Of a stretch of DNA of 49,617 nucleotides, positions 16,191-28,651 are shown piece by piece (positions within the stretch are counted from its first letter, which is position 1; every line of letters begins with the position of its first letter). Both the position numbers and the translations under genes were made by a program. Below the pieces are notes generated by a model. The model was not told the origin of the DNA, searched no databases, and worked only from the letters and a program-made list of their open reading frames with translations. Source of the DNA: JBDTMT01 sp033764095 (lineage in GTDB: Bacteria; Desulfobacterota; Binatia; HRBIN30; CADEER01); NCBI GenBank assembly GCA_033764095.1, contig JANRJF010000014.1:1-49617 (forward strand). Reading direction: 5' to 3'.

Positions 16191-16271
16191 TGCGTGATCA
16201 GTGACCGGTACAGGAACACGAAGAAGCTGATCTCCCTGACCGGTCACCGGTCACTGGTCACCGGTCACGCA
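16191..16271. repeat. Intergenic inverted repeat, family D copy 2 with unequal arms
   Basis: The left arm 16191-16214 has 24 nt and about two GTGACCG-type words; the right arm 16235-16271 has 37 nt and four. The ends of both arms pair (TGCGTGA with TCACGCA and CAGG with CCTG), so the left arm looks as if it lost two words. It lies 6 nt from the stop of the membrane TPR gene. Confidence 0.85.
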
Positions 16272-16277
16272 TCACTC

Positions 16278-18398
16278 TCACGGCATCGCGATCACCTGTT
16301 GCGCGCGCACCTGCGCCAGCGCGGCGGCGACGGCGGGGTCGTTCGGGCGCGCCGCCTGCAGGGCGAGCAGCGCCTGCTCGGCGCGCGCCCACTCACCCAG
16401 CGCGGCGGCGGCGGCGGCGAGCTGCCAGCGCGCGGTGACGTTGCCGGGATCGTAGGTGAGCGCCAGCTCGGCGAGGTGCAGGGCGCCGCGCGGGCGGCCC
16501 TGGCCGGCGACGACGGTGGCGGCGCGCAGGTTGGCCTCCACCGCCTCGCGGCGGATCTTCTCCAGCAGCGACGGCTTGAGCTCGATGGCGCGGTTGTACT
16601 CGTTGGCGGCGACGAACCAGGTGCCGTCCTTGGCCAGCAGGCGGGCGCGCTGTTGATGCAGCGACGCCCAGTCCGGCTTGGCGCGGCTCGCCAGCAGCAG
16701 CGCTTCCGCCGCCGCGTCGCGGTTGCCGCGCGCCTGCTCGATGTTGGCGAGCTGCTGATAGGCGGCGGCGACGACGCTCTCCTCGGTCAGGTCGGTCGCC
16801 GGCCGCACGACCTGCTCGGCTTCGTCGAGCGCGCCGGCGCGAATCAGCAGGCCGGCAAGCTGCACGCGCGGCACGCCCTGCTTGGGCCCCAGGCGCACCG
16901 CCTCGCGCAGCGCCGCGATCGCCTCGTCGGTGCGGCCCTGTTCGATCAGCGCTGCCCCGAGCTCGAAGCGCGGCCGCCAGTGCTCGGGCGCCTGGCTGGC
17001 GGAATCGGTGGCCAGCGCGATCGGGTCGCTCATCACTTCGTTGCGGCGGAAGGTCAGCCCGCCGAGCAGGACGATCCACGCGCACAGCAGCAGCGCGCCG
17101 CCGCGCTGCGCACTGGCCGCGGCGAGGCCGAGGCGCGGGGCCAGGGCGGCGAGCAGATCGGCGCCGCCGACCACGGTCAGCCAGGCGAGGCCAACCATCG
17201 GCAGGTACATGCGGTGCTCGAAGGCGGCGTCGCGCAACGGGATGACGCTCGACGCGGGCGACAGGGTGATGAACACCCAGGCGATGCAGAAGCTGGCGAG
17301 CGGGTAGCGGCGCACGCTGGCCACGCCGGCGGCGGCGATGGCGAGCAGCAGCGCGAACGGCGCCAGGACGTCGGCGCGCCACGGCCCGTCGACGATCGGC
17401 CAACCGTAATCGAAGCACTGCCCGACCGGCAGCAGGTAGAGGCGCAGGTAGTGCGTGATGACGCCGAACTGGGTGAGCAGGTAGTGCCAGGCGTCGATGC
17501 CGGCGGTCTGGAAACCGGCGCTGGGGACGAAGATCCACGAGCGCGTCGCGCTCGGGTTGAACGGGTCGGTGTTCGCCGGCCACAGGTACGGCAGCGCCAG
17601 CCACAATGCGTAGAGCAGCGGCGGCAGCAGCGCCAGCGGCAGCATCCATCGCCCGCGCCGGCCGATGCCGCGCGCGGCGCCGAAGCACAGCACGTAGACC
17701 AGCGCCGCCGCCGGCAGGGTGGCGGCGACCTCCTTGCTCGCCACCCCGAGCGCCGCGGCGAGCAGCGCCGCGCCGATCAACCCCAGACGGCGGCCGCCGT
17801 CGCTCGCCAGCGCGCCGCCGACCGCGAGCATGGCGAGCAGGTACCAGAACGCCGCCAGGCTCTCGGCGCGCTGCACCAGGTAGCTCGCCGCCATGGTCTG
17901 GAGCGGGTGGGCGACGAAGACCACACCGGTCAGCCCGGCGAGCAGCGGCAGCTGGCGGGCGTAGCGGCCGCCAAACACCGGCAGCGTCATCGTCCGCAGC
18001 ACCAGCAGGTAGACCAGCAGCGCGTTGGCGACGTGCAGCGCGACGTTGACGGCGTGGAAGCCCCACACCTGCATGCCGCCGGCGTCGGCGTTGAGCGCGA
18101 AGCTGTACAGCGTCAGGCCGCGCGAGCGGCCCAGGTAGCTGGCCAGCGGCCCGAGCGTCTTCACCGCCGGGTTGTTGGTGATCTCGAAGTGGTCGTCGAA
18201 GAGGAACGGGATGGCGAAGCTGTTGGCATAGAGCGCGATGCCGAGCCCGACGATCACCGCCGGGCCGGCCAGCCAGACGAGCCAACTCGGCGCGCCGCCC
18301 GCGCGTGCGCGCGGCGGCCGGCGCGGCGCCGCAGCAGTGGGGGCAGCGCCCGGCGCGCTCGGGATCTGGTCCTGTTTCCGGCGCGACGCCTTGCCCAT
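16278..18398 (-). CDS. Polytopic membrane protein with C-terminal TPRs (TMTC-like glycosyltransferase family)
   Basis: A 706-residue protein from the ATG at 18398; upstream in-frame sequence is Arg-rich shadow. A basic N-terminus is followed by about ten to twelve hydrophobic helices over residues 38-440, then by TPR units (for example ALIEQGRTDEAIAALREAVR, AEQVVRPATD, AANEYNRAIELKP) to the C-terminus. The early loop FLFDDHFEITNNPAV carries the acidic DD pair expected for GT-C-type O-mannosyl/glycosyltransferases such as TMTC proteins ('FDDxxxIxxNp'). EHRMYLPMVG is another family segment. I infer a lipid-linked-sugar-dependent glycosyltransferase of the inner membrane; neither donor nor acceptor is known. 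Its stop is 6 nt from inverted repeat D2. Confidence 0.8.
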   Translation of the reverse strand: MGKASRRKQDQIPSAPGAAPTAAAPRRPPRARAGGAPSWLVWLAGPAVIVGLGIALYANSFAIPFLFDDHFEITNNPAVKTLGPLASYLGRSRGLTLYSFALNADAGGMQVWGFHAVNVALHVANALLVYLLVLRTMTLPVFGGRYARQLPLLAGLTGVVFVAHPLQTMAASYLVQRAESLAAFWYLLAMLAVGGALASDGGRRLGLIGAALLAAALGVASKEVAATLPAAALVYVLCFGAARGIGRRGRWMLPLALLPPLLYALWLALPYLWPANTDPFNPSATRSWIFVPSAGFQTAGIDAWHYLLTQFGVITHYLRLYLLPVGQCFDYGWPIVDGPWRADVLAPFALLLAIAAAGVASVRRYPLASFCIAWVFITLSPASSVIPLRDAAFEHRMYLPMVGLAWLTVVGGADLLAALAPRLGLAAASAQRGGALLLCAWIVLLGGLTFRRNEVMSDPIALATDSASQAPEHWRPRFELGAALIEQGRTDEAIAALREAVRLGPKQGVPRVQLAGLLIRAGALDEAEQVVRPATDLTEESVVAAAYQQLANIEQARGNRDAAAEALLLASRAKPDWASLHQQRARLLAKDGTWFVAANEYNRAIELKPSLLEKIRREAVEANLRAATVVAGQGRPRGALHLAELALTYDPGNVTARWQLAAAAAALGEWARAEQALLALQAARPNDPAVAAALAQVRAQQVIAMP

Positions 18399-18430
18399 GG
18401 GCTGCCTGTAGCGCGGGAACGCGGCGCCGC

Positions 18431-19120
18431 TCAACGCGCCGCGGCGACCTCGCCGCGCACCCACGACAGGCTGGCCTCGATCAGCTCCGACATCACCGCC
18501 GCCGCGTCGCGCCCGCTGCGCTTGCGCACCGCGAACGCATGGTCGGCGTCGTCGACGACGTGCAGCGCCGCGCGCGGCACGGTCGCGAGCACCGCGCGCA
18601 GGCGCTCGAGCGGACACAGCGCGTCGCGCGTGCCGGTGAGGAAGAGCATCGGCGCACTGATACGCGGCAGGTGCGCGGCGCGCAGCTTGTGCGGCTGCCC
18701 GGCCGGGTGCAGTGGGTAACCGAGGAACAGCAGGCCGTCGACCACGGCGCCGGCCGCGGCGAGGTGCGAGGCCATGCGACCGCCCATCGACTTGCCGCCG
18801 ATGACGAGGCGGCCGGCGCCGAGCACCGCGTCGGCGCGCACCGCCTCGAGCACGGAGCGATAGCAGGCCTCCAGCACCGGCGCTGGATCGGGCGCGCGCC
18901 CGCCGCGCTCGGTGTAGGGAAAGTTGAAGCGAACAGCATCGACGCCGTGGCGCGCCAGTCCGTCCGCAAAGGCGACCAGGAACGGATGGTCGAACCGGGT
19001 GCCGGCGCCGTGCGCGACGACGACCGTCACTCCAAGCGCCGGCGGCGCGGCGCGATGCACGGCGCCGGAGACCGAGGCGTCGCCGACCGCGAAGCGCCGC
19101 GCGTCAAACGCGACTGCCAT
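18431..19120 (-). CDS. Alpha/beta hydrolase (KANL3/Tex30, dienelactone-hydrolase-like)
   Basis: A 229-residue alpha/beta hydrolase. The oxyanion region VVVAHGAGTRFDHP, the nucleophile elbow VIGGKSMGGRMAS (Ser in GKSMGG), FLGYPLHPAG, TGTRDALCP (acid) and DDADHAF (catalytic His) are all present in order, so the triad appears complete. The 'GKSMGGRmAS' and 'GYPLHPPG' segments match the predicted hydrolase family COG3571. Substrate unknown; cytoplasmic. It lies 32 nt upstream of the membrane TPR gene on the same strand and may be co-transcribed with it. Confidence 0.86.
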   Translation of the reverse strand: MAVAFDARRFAVGDASVSGAVHRAAPPALGVTVVVAHGAGTRFDHPFLVAFADGLARHGVDAVRFNFPYTERGGRAPDPAPVLEACYRSVLEAVRADAVLGAGRLVIGGKSMGGRMASHLAAAGAVVDGLLFLGYPLHPAGQPHKLRAAHLPRISAPMLFLTGTRDALCPLERLRAVLATVPRAALHVVDDADHAFAVRKRSGRDAAAVMSELIEASLSWVRGEVAAAR

Positions 19121-19191
19121 GCGCCGCGCGCGCGGTGCCCGGCGCGCCAGGTCCGCAACCGATGGCGGTCAGCCGATCGCTGGCCGCGGCC

Positions 19192-19929
19192 CTACTGCGC
19201 ACTCGCCGCCACCGTCGGCGCGCCGCCTTCGAGGCGCGCGCGCAGGCGCGCGGCGAGCTGCGGACCGAGGCCCTCGTTCTCGTGCTTGAAGTAGATGAAC
19301 ACGTCGCGCCACTCGGCCGCCGCCTGCTCGATGCGCGCCGCGGTCTCTTCCAGCTCGGCGTCGCTGTACTCGGGCTGGCGCAGGCGGAAGTAGCCGAAGT
19401 CGGCGGTATGCTCGATCGGCACGCTGCGCTCCGGCGCCTCGACCACGCACAGCGCGACGCCGAAGCGGCGCAGCGTCTCGTAGACCTCGTCGACGTACCA
19501 GGTCGGGTTGCGGAACTCGAAGGCGACGCGGAAGCCCTCCGGCATCTGGTGCAGGAAGTCCTCCAGGCGCGGCGTGTCGCGCTTGAGGAATGGCGGCAGC
19601 TGGAAGAGCAGCGCGCCGAGCTTGTTCTTCAGCGCCCGCGCGGTGTCGCCGAAGTCGACCGCCAGGTCGGCGGCGTCACGCAGCCGCAGCTCGTGGGTGA
19701 TGCGGCGCGGTGCCTTGAGCGTGAAGGTGAAGTGCTCGGGCACGTCCTTCGCCCAGCTCTGCAGCTGGCGCACGGACGGCATTTTGTAGAACGTGTAGTT
19801 GACCTCGACGGCCGCGAAGCGCTCCGCGTAGTACCGCAGCATCTCGCCATCGGGCAGCGCGTCCGGGTAGAAGTTCCCCTTCCACTGCTTGTAGCTGTAG
19901 CCCGACGTGCCGATCCAATAGGTGGCCAT
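19192..19929 (-). CDS. DUF72 (YecE-like) protein
   Basis: A 245-residue protein of the DUF72 TIM-barrel-like family. It begins with the diagnostic YWIGTSGYSYKQWKGNFYP and contains FAAVEVNYTFYKMP, FTLKAPRRITHELR, GALLFQLPPF, AFEFRNPTWY and, near the end, RDVFIYFKHENEG, which are the successive conserved blocks of the family. The function is unproven; structural relatives are xylose-isomerase-like barrels and possible nucleases. The length and all blocks are normal. The start ATG at 19929 precedes the first block directly. Confidence 0.92.
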   Translation of the reverse strand: MATYWIGTSGYSYKQWKGNFYPDALPDGEMLRYYAERFAAVEVNYTFYKMPSVRQLQSWAKDVPEHFTFTLKAPRRITHELRLRDAADLAVDFGDTARALKNKLGALLFQLPPFLKRDTPRLEDFLHQMPEGFRVAFEFRNPTWYVDEVYETLRRFGVALCVVEAPERSVPIEHTADFGYFRLRQPEYSDAELEETAARIEQAAAEWRDVFIYFKHENEGLGPQLAARLRARLEGGAPTVAASAQ

Positions 19930-19989
19930 CGTCTGCGAGAGCTAGCACGCCGCTTCGCGCTATCTCAAACAAAGACAGCGCTCGGGGTC

Positions 19990-20029
19990 GGTTGACCGTG
20001 GCTCCCGGCCTGGGATCCAACGGCCAACC
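19990..20029. repeat. Weak intergenic inverted repeat
   Basis: GGTTGACCGTGG (19990-20001) and CCAACGGCCAACC (20017-20029) are imperfect reverse complements, followed by repeated CCAA words. It is shorter and less convincing than the other elements but has the same build and position, just past the stop of the acyl-CoA dehydrogenase gene. Confidence 0.4.
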
Positions 20030-20044
20030 AACCAACCGCCTGAA

Positions 20045-21271
<1,227 letters not shown>

Positions 21272-21303
21272 GGTTTCAACCTCACTGCGTTCGCTTGGCC
21301 TTT

Positions 21304-21400
21304 GGCTATCAGCGTTCAGCCGTCAGCTCTGGTCGGTTGGATACATCCATCTCGGACTCAAGGGATCAGCTGACAGCTGATAGCTGACGGCTGAACGCTT
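21304..21400. repeat. Intergenic inverted repeat, family G copy 1
   Basis: AGCGTTCAGCCGTCAGCT (21311-21328) and its exact reverse complement at 21382-21399 form an 18-bp perfect pair. The right arm carries extra AGCTGATAGCTGACA words that have partial matches (GGCTATCAGC) left of the left arm. It begins 8 nt after the stop of the upstream acyl-CoA dehydrogenase gene and sits inside the putative operon. Copy 2 is at 41208-41339. Confidence 0.88.
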
Positions 21401-21407
21401 GCTCCTC

Positions 21408-22490
21408 TCACGCCATCGCCAGGCCTTCGAAGATGCCGAAGCCGCGGCCGTTGCGCAGGAAGAGCTCGACCAGATGGTCGCGGATGTAGCCGTGGCCGCC
21501 GAGCACCTGCACGGCGTTGTCGGTGACCTTGAGCACCATGTTGGCGGCGTAGTTCTTCGCCAGGCAGGCCTCGCGCGTCGCGTTCTCGCCGCGGTCGAGC
21601 TTCCACGCCGCTTCCCAGGTGAGCAGGCGGGTCGCGTCGATCTCGATCGCCATCTCGGCGAGCATGAAGGCGATCGCCTGCTTCTGCGCGATGGCGACGC
21701 CGAAGGCGCGGCGATCCTTGGCGTAGTCGCGCGCGTACTCGAAGGCGGCGCGCGCCACCCCGACCGCCAGCGCCGACTGCGCGATGCGGGCGCGGTTGAA
21801 CAGCGGCGCGAAGTCGCCCTTCACCTCGGCGCTGGCCGGCACCTGGCAGTCGTGCAGCTCGATCTCGTAGGTCGCCAGCCCCTTGATCCCCATGTTCTGC
21901 TCGCGCTCACCGACCTTGAATCCCGGCGTGTCGCGCGGCACCAGGTAGGCGGCGAGGCCATCGGCGCCGCGCGCGTACACCAACGTGTGCGGCGCCTCGG
22001 CGGCGAGCGGCACGTAGCACTTGGTGCCGTTCAGCACGACGTGCCCGTTGGCGCGCGTCGCGGTGGTCGCCAGCTCGCCGGCGTCGAAGTTGAAGCGCGG
22101 CTCCATCAGCGCGGCGGTGCCGGCGACGAAGCGGTCGCCGGCGAAGGCCGGCAGCACCTGCTGCTGCTGCGCGGCGCTGCCCAGCTCGATGAGCGGATAG
22201 GCGAGCAGGCGCGGCGCCAGCATGTGCAGCGCGATCGACAGGTCGCCCCAGCCGAGCTCCTCGCAGACCAGCGCGCTGGTCACCGCCGAGCGCGAGTCGC
22301 CGTAGCCGCCGTGCGCCTCGGGGATGGCGTTCTGCACCAGCCCGATCTCCCAGCCCTGCTGGATCAGGGCTTCGGGGATGTGGCCGCTCTCGTCCGCCTC
22401 GCGCGCGGCGGGGCGGATCTGTTCACGCGCGAAGCTCGCCACCGTGTCGCGGACGAGCTGTTGCTCCTCGCTGGGCTCGAAACTCACCAT
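21408..22490 (-). CDS. Acyl-CoA dehydrogenase (first of the operon)
   Basis: A 360-residue acyl-CoA dehydrogenase. Blocks: EEQQLVRDTVASFAREQIRP at the N-terminus, EAHGGYGDSRSAVTSALVCE, a middle beta domain, then KQAIAFMLAEMAIEID, RLLTWEAAWKLDRGE and VLGGHGYIRDHLVELFLRNG. It ends with FEGLAMA, a short C-terminus that I remember in a subset of this family, so I do not call it truncated. The start is supported by an AGGAGG Shine-Dalgarno at about 22498-22504 inside the end of tetR; the ATG lies 4 nt after the tetR stop, so the genes are coupled. Substrate unknown. Confidence 0.92.
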   Translation of the reverse strand: MVSFEPSEEQQLVRDTVASFAREQIRPAAREADESGHIPEALIQQGWEIGLVQNAIPEAHGGYGDSRSAVTSALVCEELGWGDLSIALHMLAPRLLAYPLIELGSAAQQQQVLPAFAGDRFVAGTAALMEPRFNFDAGELATTATRANGHVVLNGTKCYVPLAAEAPHTLVYARGADGLAAYLVPRDTPGFKVGEREQNMGIKGLATYEIELHDCQVPASAEVKGDFAPLFNRARIAQSALAVGVARAAFEYARDYAKDRRAFGVAIAQKQAIAFMLAEMAIEIDATRLLTWEAAWKLDRGENATREACLAKNYAANMVLKVTDNAVQVLGGHGYIRDHLVELFLRNGRGFGIFEGLAMA

Positions 22491-22493
22491 CGG

Positions 22494-23123
22494 TCAGGTC
22501 CTCCTGGCGCGCGGTGCCGGGACCGCGAGCCACGTGAGATAGGATTCGAGAAACGTGGTCAGGTGCTGCGCGAGATCGACCTTGTCCGGATCCTGGTAGT
22601 ACTCGATCTCGGCGCCCATCACCGCGCCGGCATAGACCCCGGCGGCGGTGAGGGCGCTGACGTCGGCGCGGAAGTGACCCTGGCGTTGGCCGACTTCGAT
22701 GATACCGCGCAGGAAGGCGCGGAAACGGCGCATCATGTCGCGAAACTGCGCCGAGAGGCGGGCGTTGGTGTCGAGCGCCTCGACCATCAGGGTGATGATC
22801 AGGCGCCGGTGGTTGCTCTTGGTGGCGTGCTCCAGACAGACGCTGGTGACGCGCCGTAGCGCCGCGGCGGCGTCCTGGATGACGCCGAGATCGGTGGTGA
22901 CGCGCCGCTCGAACTGGCTGACGCGGCTCTTCACCGCTTCGAAGAGCAGCTCTTCCTTGTCCTTGAAGTGGTAGTAGATGGCGCCCTTGGTGAGGCCGGC
23001 GGCCTTGGCGATACGGTCGATCGACGCCCCCTGGTAGCCGTAGCGGGCGAAGCAATCGATCGCGATGTCCATCAGGTCCCGCCGGCCGTTTTCCTGCCGT
23101 GCGGGCCGTGCTGAAGCGGCCAT
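22494..23123 (-). CDS. TetR-family transcriptional regulator
   Basis: A 209-residue regulator. The N-terminal helix-turn-helix is clear: ASIDRIAKAAGLTKGAIYYH followed by FKDKEELL at about residues 34-61. The rest is a helical ligand-binding domain (LITLMVEALDTNARLSAQFR, GVYAGAVMGAEIEYYQDPDK). It is the first gene of a tetR-acd-acd operon, so an acyl-CoA ligand is likely by analogy with FadR/PsrA-type regulators. A perfect 20-bp palindrome, ending in its own start codon, would allow autorepression. A very short or absent leader is implied if transcription starts near the palindrome. Confidence 0.92.
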   Translation of the reverse strand: MAASARPARQENGRRDLMDIAIDCFARYGYQGASIDRIAKAAGLTKGAIYYHFKDKEELLFEAVKSRVSQFERRVTTDLGVIQDAAAALRRVTSVCLEHATKSNHRRLIITLMVEALDTNARLSAQFRDMMRRFRAFLRGIIEVGQRQGHFRADVSALTAAGVYAGAVMGAEIEYYQDPDKVDLAQHLTTFLESYLTWLAVPAPRARRT

Positions 23124-23140
23124 ACTGAACGTTCAGTATG
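23121..23140. promoter_or_regulatory. Perfect 20-bp palindrome at the tetR start, probable operator
   Basis: CATACTGAACGTTCAGTATG reads identically on both strands. Its first three bases are the complement of the tetR ATG. The size and TGAAC-GTTCA core fit TetR-dimer operators. It lies between tetR and the divergent Cys-rich gene, so it could control both. Confidence 0.8.
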
Positions 23141-23206
23141 TTGGGAGCGAGGCGAGAGTCAAGCGTGTTGTTCCGCTCCCCCCTCGATCCCGCGTACTGT
23201 CCGCGC

Positions 23207-23425
23207 GTGCCGCTCGCACCCTTCACCCCGGACGACGACTACTGCGTGTACTGCCACGCCCCGGCCGCCGGGCCGTGCGCCCAATGCGGCGCGCTGTGCT
23301 GCGGCGACTGCGTCGACCTGGTGCTGCGGCTGTCGGTACCGCGCGCGGTGTGTCGCGACTGCGTGGCGGACGAGCGGCCGTCGCTCTGGGCGCGGCTGCG
23401 GCGCTGGCTCGGCGGACGGCGCTGA
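23207..23425 (+). CDS. Small Cys-rich, B-box-like zinc-binding protein
   Basis: From the GTG at 23207 the protein has 72 residues; an ATG at 23138 in the same frame would overlap the operator and add 23. The cysteines follow C-x2-C (CVYC), C-x2-C-x3-CC-x2-C (CAQCGALCCGDC) and C-x2-C (CRDC), as in B-box or small zinc-ribbon proteins, followed by a basic tail (LWARLRRWLGGRR) that could touch membrane or nucleic acid. Function unknown. It is divergent from tetR and convergent with the radical SAM gene, with only 6 nt between their ends. Confidence 0.6.
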   Translation: MPLAPFTPDDDYCVYCHAPAAGPCAQCGALCCGDCVDLVLRLSVPRAVCRDCVADERPSLWARLRRWLGGRR

Positions 23426-23431
23426 GCGGGG

Positions 23432-24442
23432 TCAGCCGCGGCGCAGGTACTCGGCGACGGCGGACGGGCGCAACCCGAACAGCGCCTTGCGCTCGTTGAG
23501 ATACGCGCTGTAGCAGTCGCCGCACTCGTGGCGCTGCGCGTGCGCCAGCGCCGCCTCGCAGCCGTCGGCGACCAGATTCTTCGGCGTGAAGCGCGCCGTG
23601 CTCTGCACGCAGGGATGCACGTCGCCATTCGCCTCGATGTGCACGTAGACCGAGCCCATGACGCACGACGAGCGCCCCTCGCTTGCCGTGGTCAACTGAC
23701 GGTAGTCGCCCCAGCGCGCCGCGTGCTCGTAGGTCGCGGCGGCGAACATCAAGGGCAGCCCGGCGCGCTTCCAGGCGGCAAGCGTGCGGAACATCTCGCG
23801 CGTCTCGTCGTTGGTCAGCGCCAGCGGCTGCGCCGCGTCGTCGTAGTACGGCAGCCCGAACACCACCGGTTGGATGTTGATGCCCAGGCCTTCCGCGGCA
23901 CAGAAGCGCAGCATCGGCTCCATCTCGCCGTAGGTGGCGCGCGTCACCACCATGTTGACGAACAGCCGCGGCGGCTTCGCCGCCGCGCGCGCCAGCTCGA
24001 TCGCGCGCATCACCGCGGCGTGCACGCCGGCGCCACGCACCGCGTCGTTCAGCGCCGGGGTCACCGCGTCGAGGCTGAACACGACCTCGTCGAGATGCGC
24101 GAGCAGCGACGGATGCGCGGCGATCTGCGTGCCGTTGGTGACCACCGCGCAGAGGATGCCGGCCTGCTGCACCGCGGCGCACAGGCGGTCGAAGTCCTTG
24201 CGGATGGTCGGCTCGCCGCCCTGCCACTTGAGCCGCAGCGTGCCGACGCGTCCCAGGTAGGCGATGACGTCGAGCCATTGCTCCGTGCTGAGCAGCGCGG
24301 TCTTGAGCTCCGGGCAACTGCAGTAGGCGCAGCGCAGGTTGCAGGCGTTGAGCAGCACCGCCTGGACCTCGAAGGGATGCACGGCCGACCAACGATGGCG
24401 GAGATAGCGAGCGGCGAAGCGGAGCTGCTGGGCGCGCGACAT
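23432..24442 (-). CDS. Radical SAM protein with C-terminal Cys-rich (SPASM-like) region
   Basis: A 336-residue radical SAM enzyme. The 4Fe-4S motif is Cys34-x3-Cys38-x2-Cys41 (CNLRCAYC), followed by the GGE motif in KWQGGEPTIRKDF and FSLDAVTPALNDAVRG. C-terminal cysteines (SSCVMGSVYVHIEANGDVHP plus CVQS, and HECGDCYSAYLNE) resemble the SPASM/twitch half for a second cluster. Such enzymes modify peptides, cofactors or lipids; no precursor peptide is visible next to it, so the substrate is unknown. The gene is divergent from asnS with 76 nt between the starts. Confidence 0.88.
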   Translation of the reverse strand: MSRAQQLRFAARYLRHRWSAVHPFEVQAVLLNACNLRCAYCSCPELKTALLSTEQWLDVIAYLGRVGTLRLKWQGGEPTIRKDFDRLCAAVQQAGILCAVVTNGTQIAAHPSLLAHLDEVVFSLDAVTPALNDAVRGAGVHAAVMRAIELARAAAKPPRLFVNMVVTRATYGEMEPMLRFCAAEGLGINIQPVVFGLPYYDDAAQPLALTNDETREMFRTLAAWKRAGLPLMFAAATYEHAARWGDYRQLTTASEGRSSCVMGSVYVHIEANGDVHPCVQSTARFTPKNLVADGCEAALAHAQRHECGDCYSAYLNERKALFGLRPSAVAEYLRRG

Positions 24443-24518
24443 GAGGACGCAGCCTTAGCTGTCCGGCGCGCCATGTCGAGAGGGGTGCCGCCTCTGTTTC
24501 GCGTGCTATATCGCCGAC

Positions 24519-25820
<1,302 letters not shown>

Positions 25821-25901
25821 GCGGGGCCATCCGGGCTTGCGCCCACGCCGGGCGCGGGCGATGGTCTGTGGGGGGAAGACGTCGCCGTCGCGACTGAAGC
25901 A

Positions 25902-28100
<2,199 letters not shown>

Positions 28101-28148
28101 CCGGCGAAAACCGGCGAACTGCCTTCCACACCGGCGGACTGCTCTCCA

Positions 28149-28338
28149 CAGATGAACCCAGACCCCGCCGCTCCCCACCGGATGAACACGGAAGCCTGGT
28201 CTCGATCGGGAGACAGACGTTTCGCCACCGCCCCTTCGAGTAAGGAAAAGAAGAAAAAGAATGAGGGAATTTTCCGAGCCGATAAGGACTGCGCTCTGTG
28301 TTCATCGGGGGCGGCAGGGTGGGGTCGGTGTTCATCTG
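28149..28338. repeat. Long intergenic inverted repeat, family B variant
   Basis: The left arm 28149-28192 and right arm 28294-28338 pair over about 44 nt with a few mismatches and small gaps. The words GATGAACAC and CAGATGAAC recur twice per arm with a C-rich stretch between them, and weaker pairing continues inwards. The loop contains an A/G-rich run (about 28242-28268) that is strikingly unlike the GC-rich surroundings. The whole gene-free stretch 28101-28417 holds nothing else recognisable. Confidence 0.82.
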
Positions 28339-28417
28339 TTTTAGGCAGTAGAGCCCGCTCGACGCGGCGGCTGAGCCCGCCTCGACCACTGGCTTGACCC
28401 GCCCCGACCCGGCCCAT

Positions 28418-28648
28418 ATGTCAACTCGGATCATGCCCGCCGGAGCGTCCCAGGCTTTCGCACTCATCCGCGTGCCGCGTGGCAACCCTCGCCCGAGCGA
28501 GGGCGAGCTGCGCGCCGCGTTGATCGCCGATCGCGAGCGGATCGGCCATGCCGCGTCGGCGGCACCGACCGATCTCGAAGTCGCCGGCCCGTACAAGATC
28601 ACCGTCAACGGCGCCGAGATCGACGAGTACGTCGTCTGGGAGCGCTGA
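28418..28648 (+). CDS. Small protein of unknown function upstream of an acyl-CoA synthetase
   Basis: From the ATG at 28418 the product has 76 residues; an upstream in-frame ATG at 28394 would add eight. I do not recognise it. It is rich in charged residues, with a predicted helix (SEGELRAALIADRERIGHAA) followed by strands (LEVAGPYKITVNGAEIDEYV) and a VVWER end, so it looks like a folded domain rather than a random frame. Its TGA lies 3 nt before the GTG start of the acyl-CoA synthetase, so translational coupling is likely and it may assist that enzyme. Confidence 0.6.
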   Translation: MSTRIMPAGASQAFALIRVPRGNPRPSEGELRAALIADRERIGHAASAAPTDLEVAGPYKITVNGAEIDEYVVWER

Positions 28649-28651
28649 CGG

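Noticed and set aside
21408..21450. Truncation of the first acyl-CoA dehydrogenase by the adjacent repeat
   Set aside because: The short FEGLAMA end seemed cut off, but I remember similar ends in a subset of the family, and the stop codon lies outside the repeat.
25821..25890. Possible hairpin behind asnS
   Set aside because: Complementarity around GCTTGCGCCC and GGGCGCGGGC is short and interrupted; not distinguishable from chance in such GC-rich sequence.
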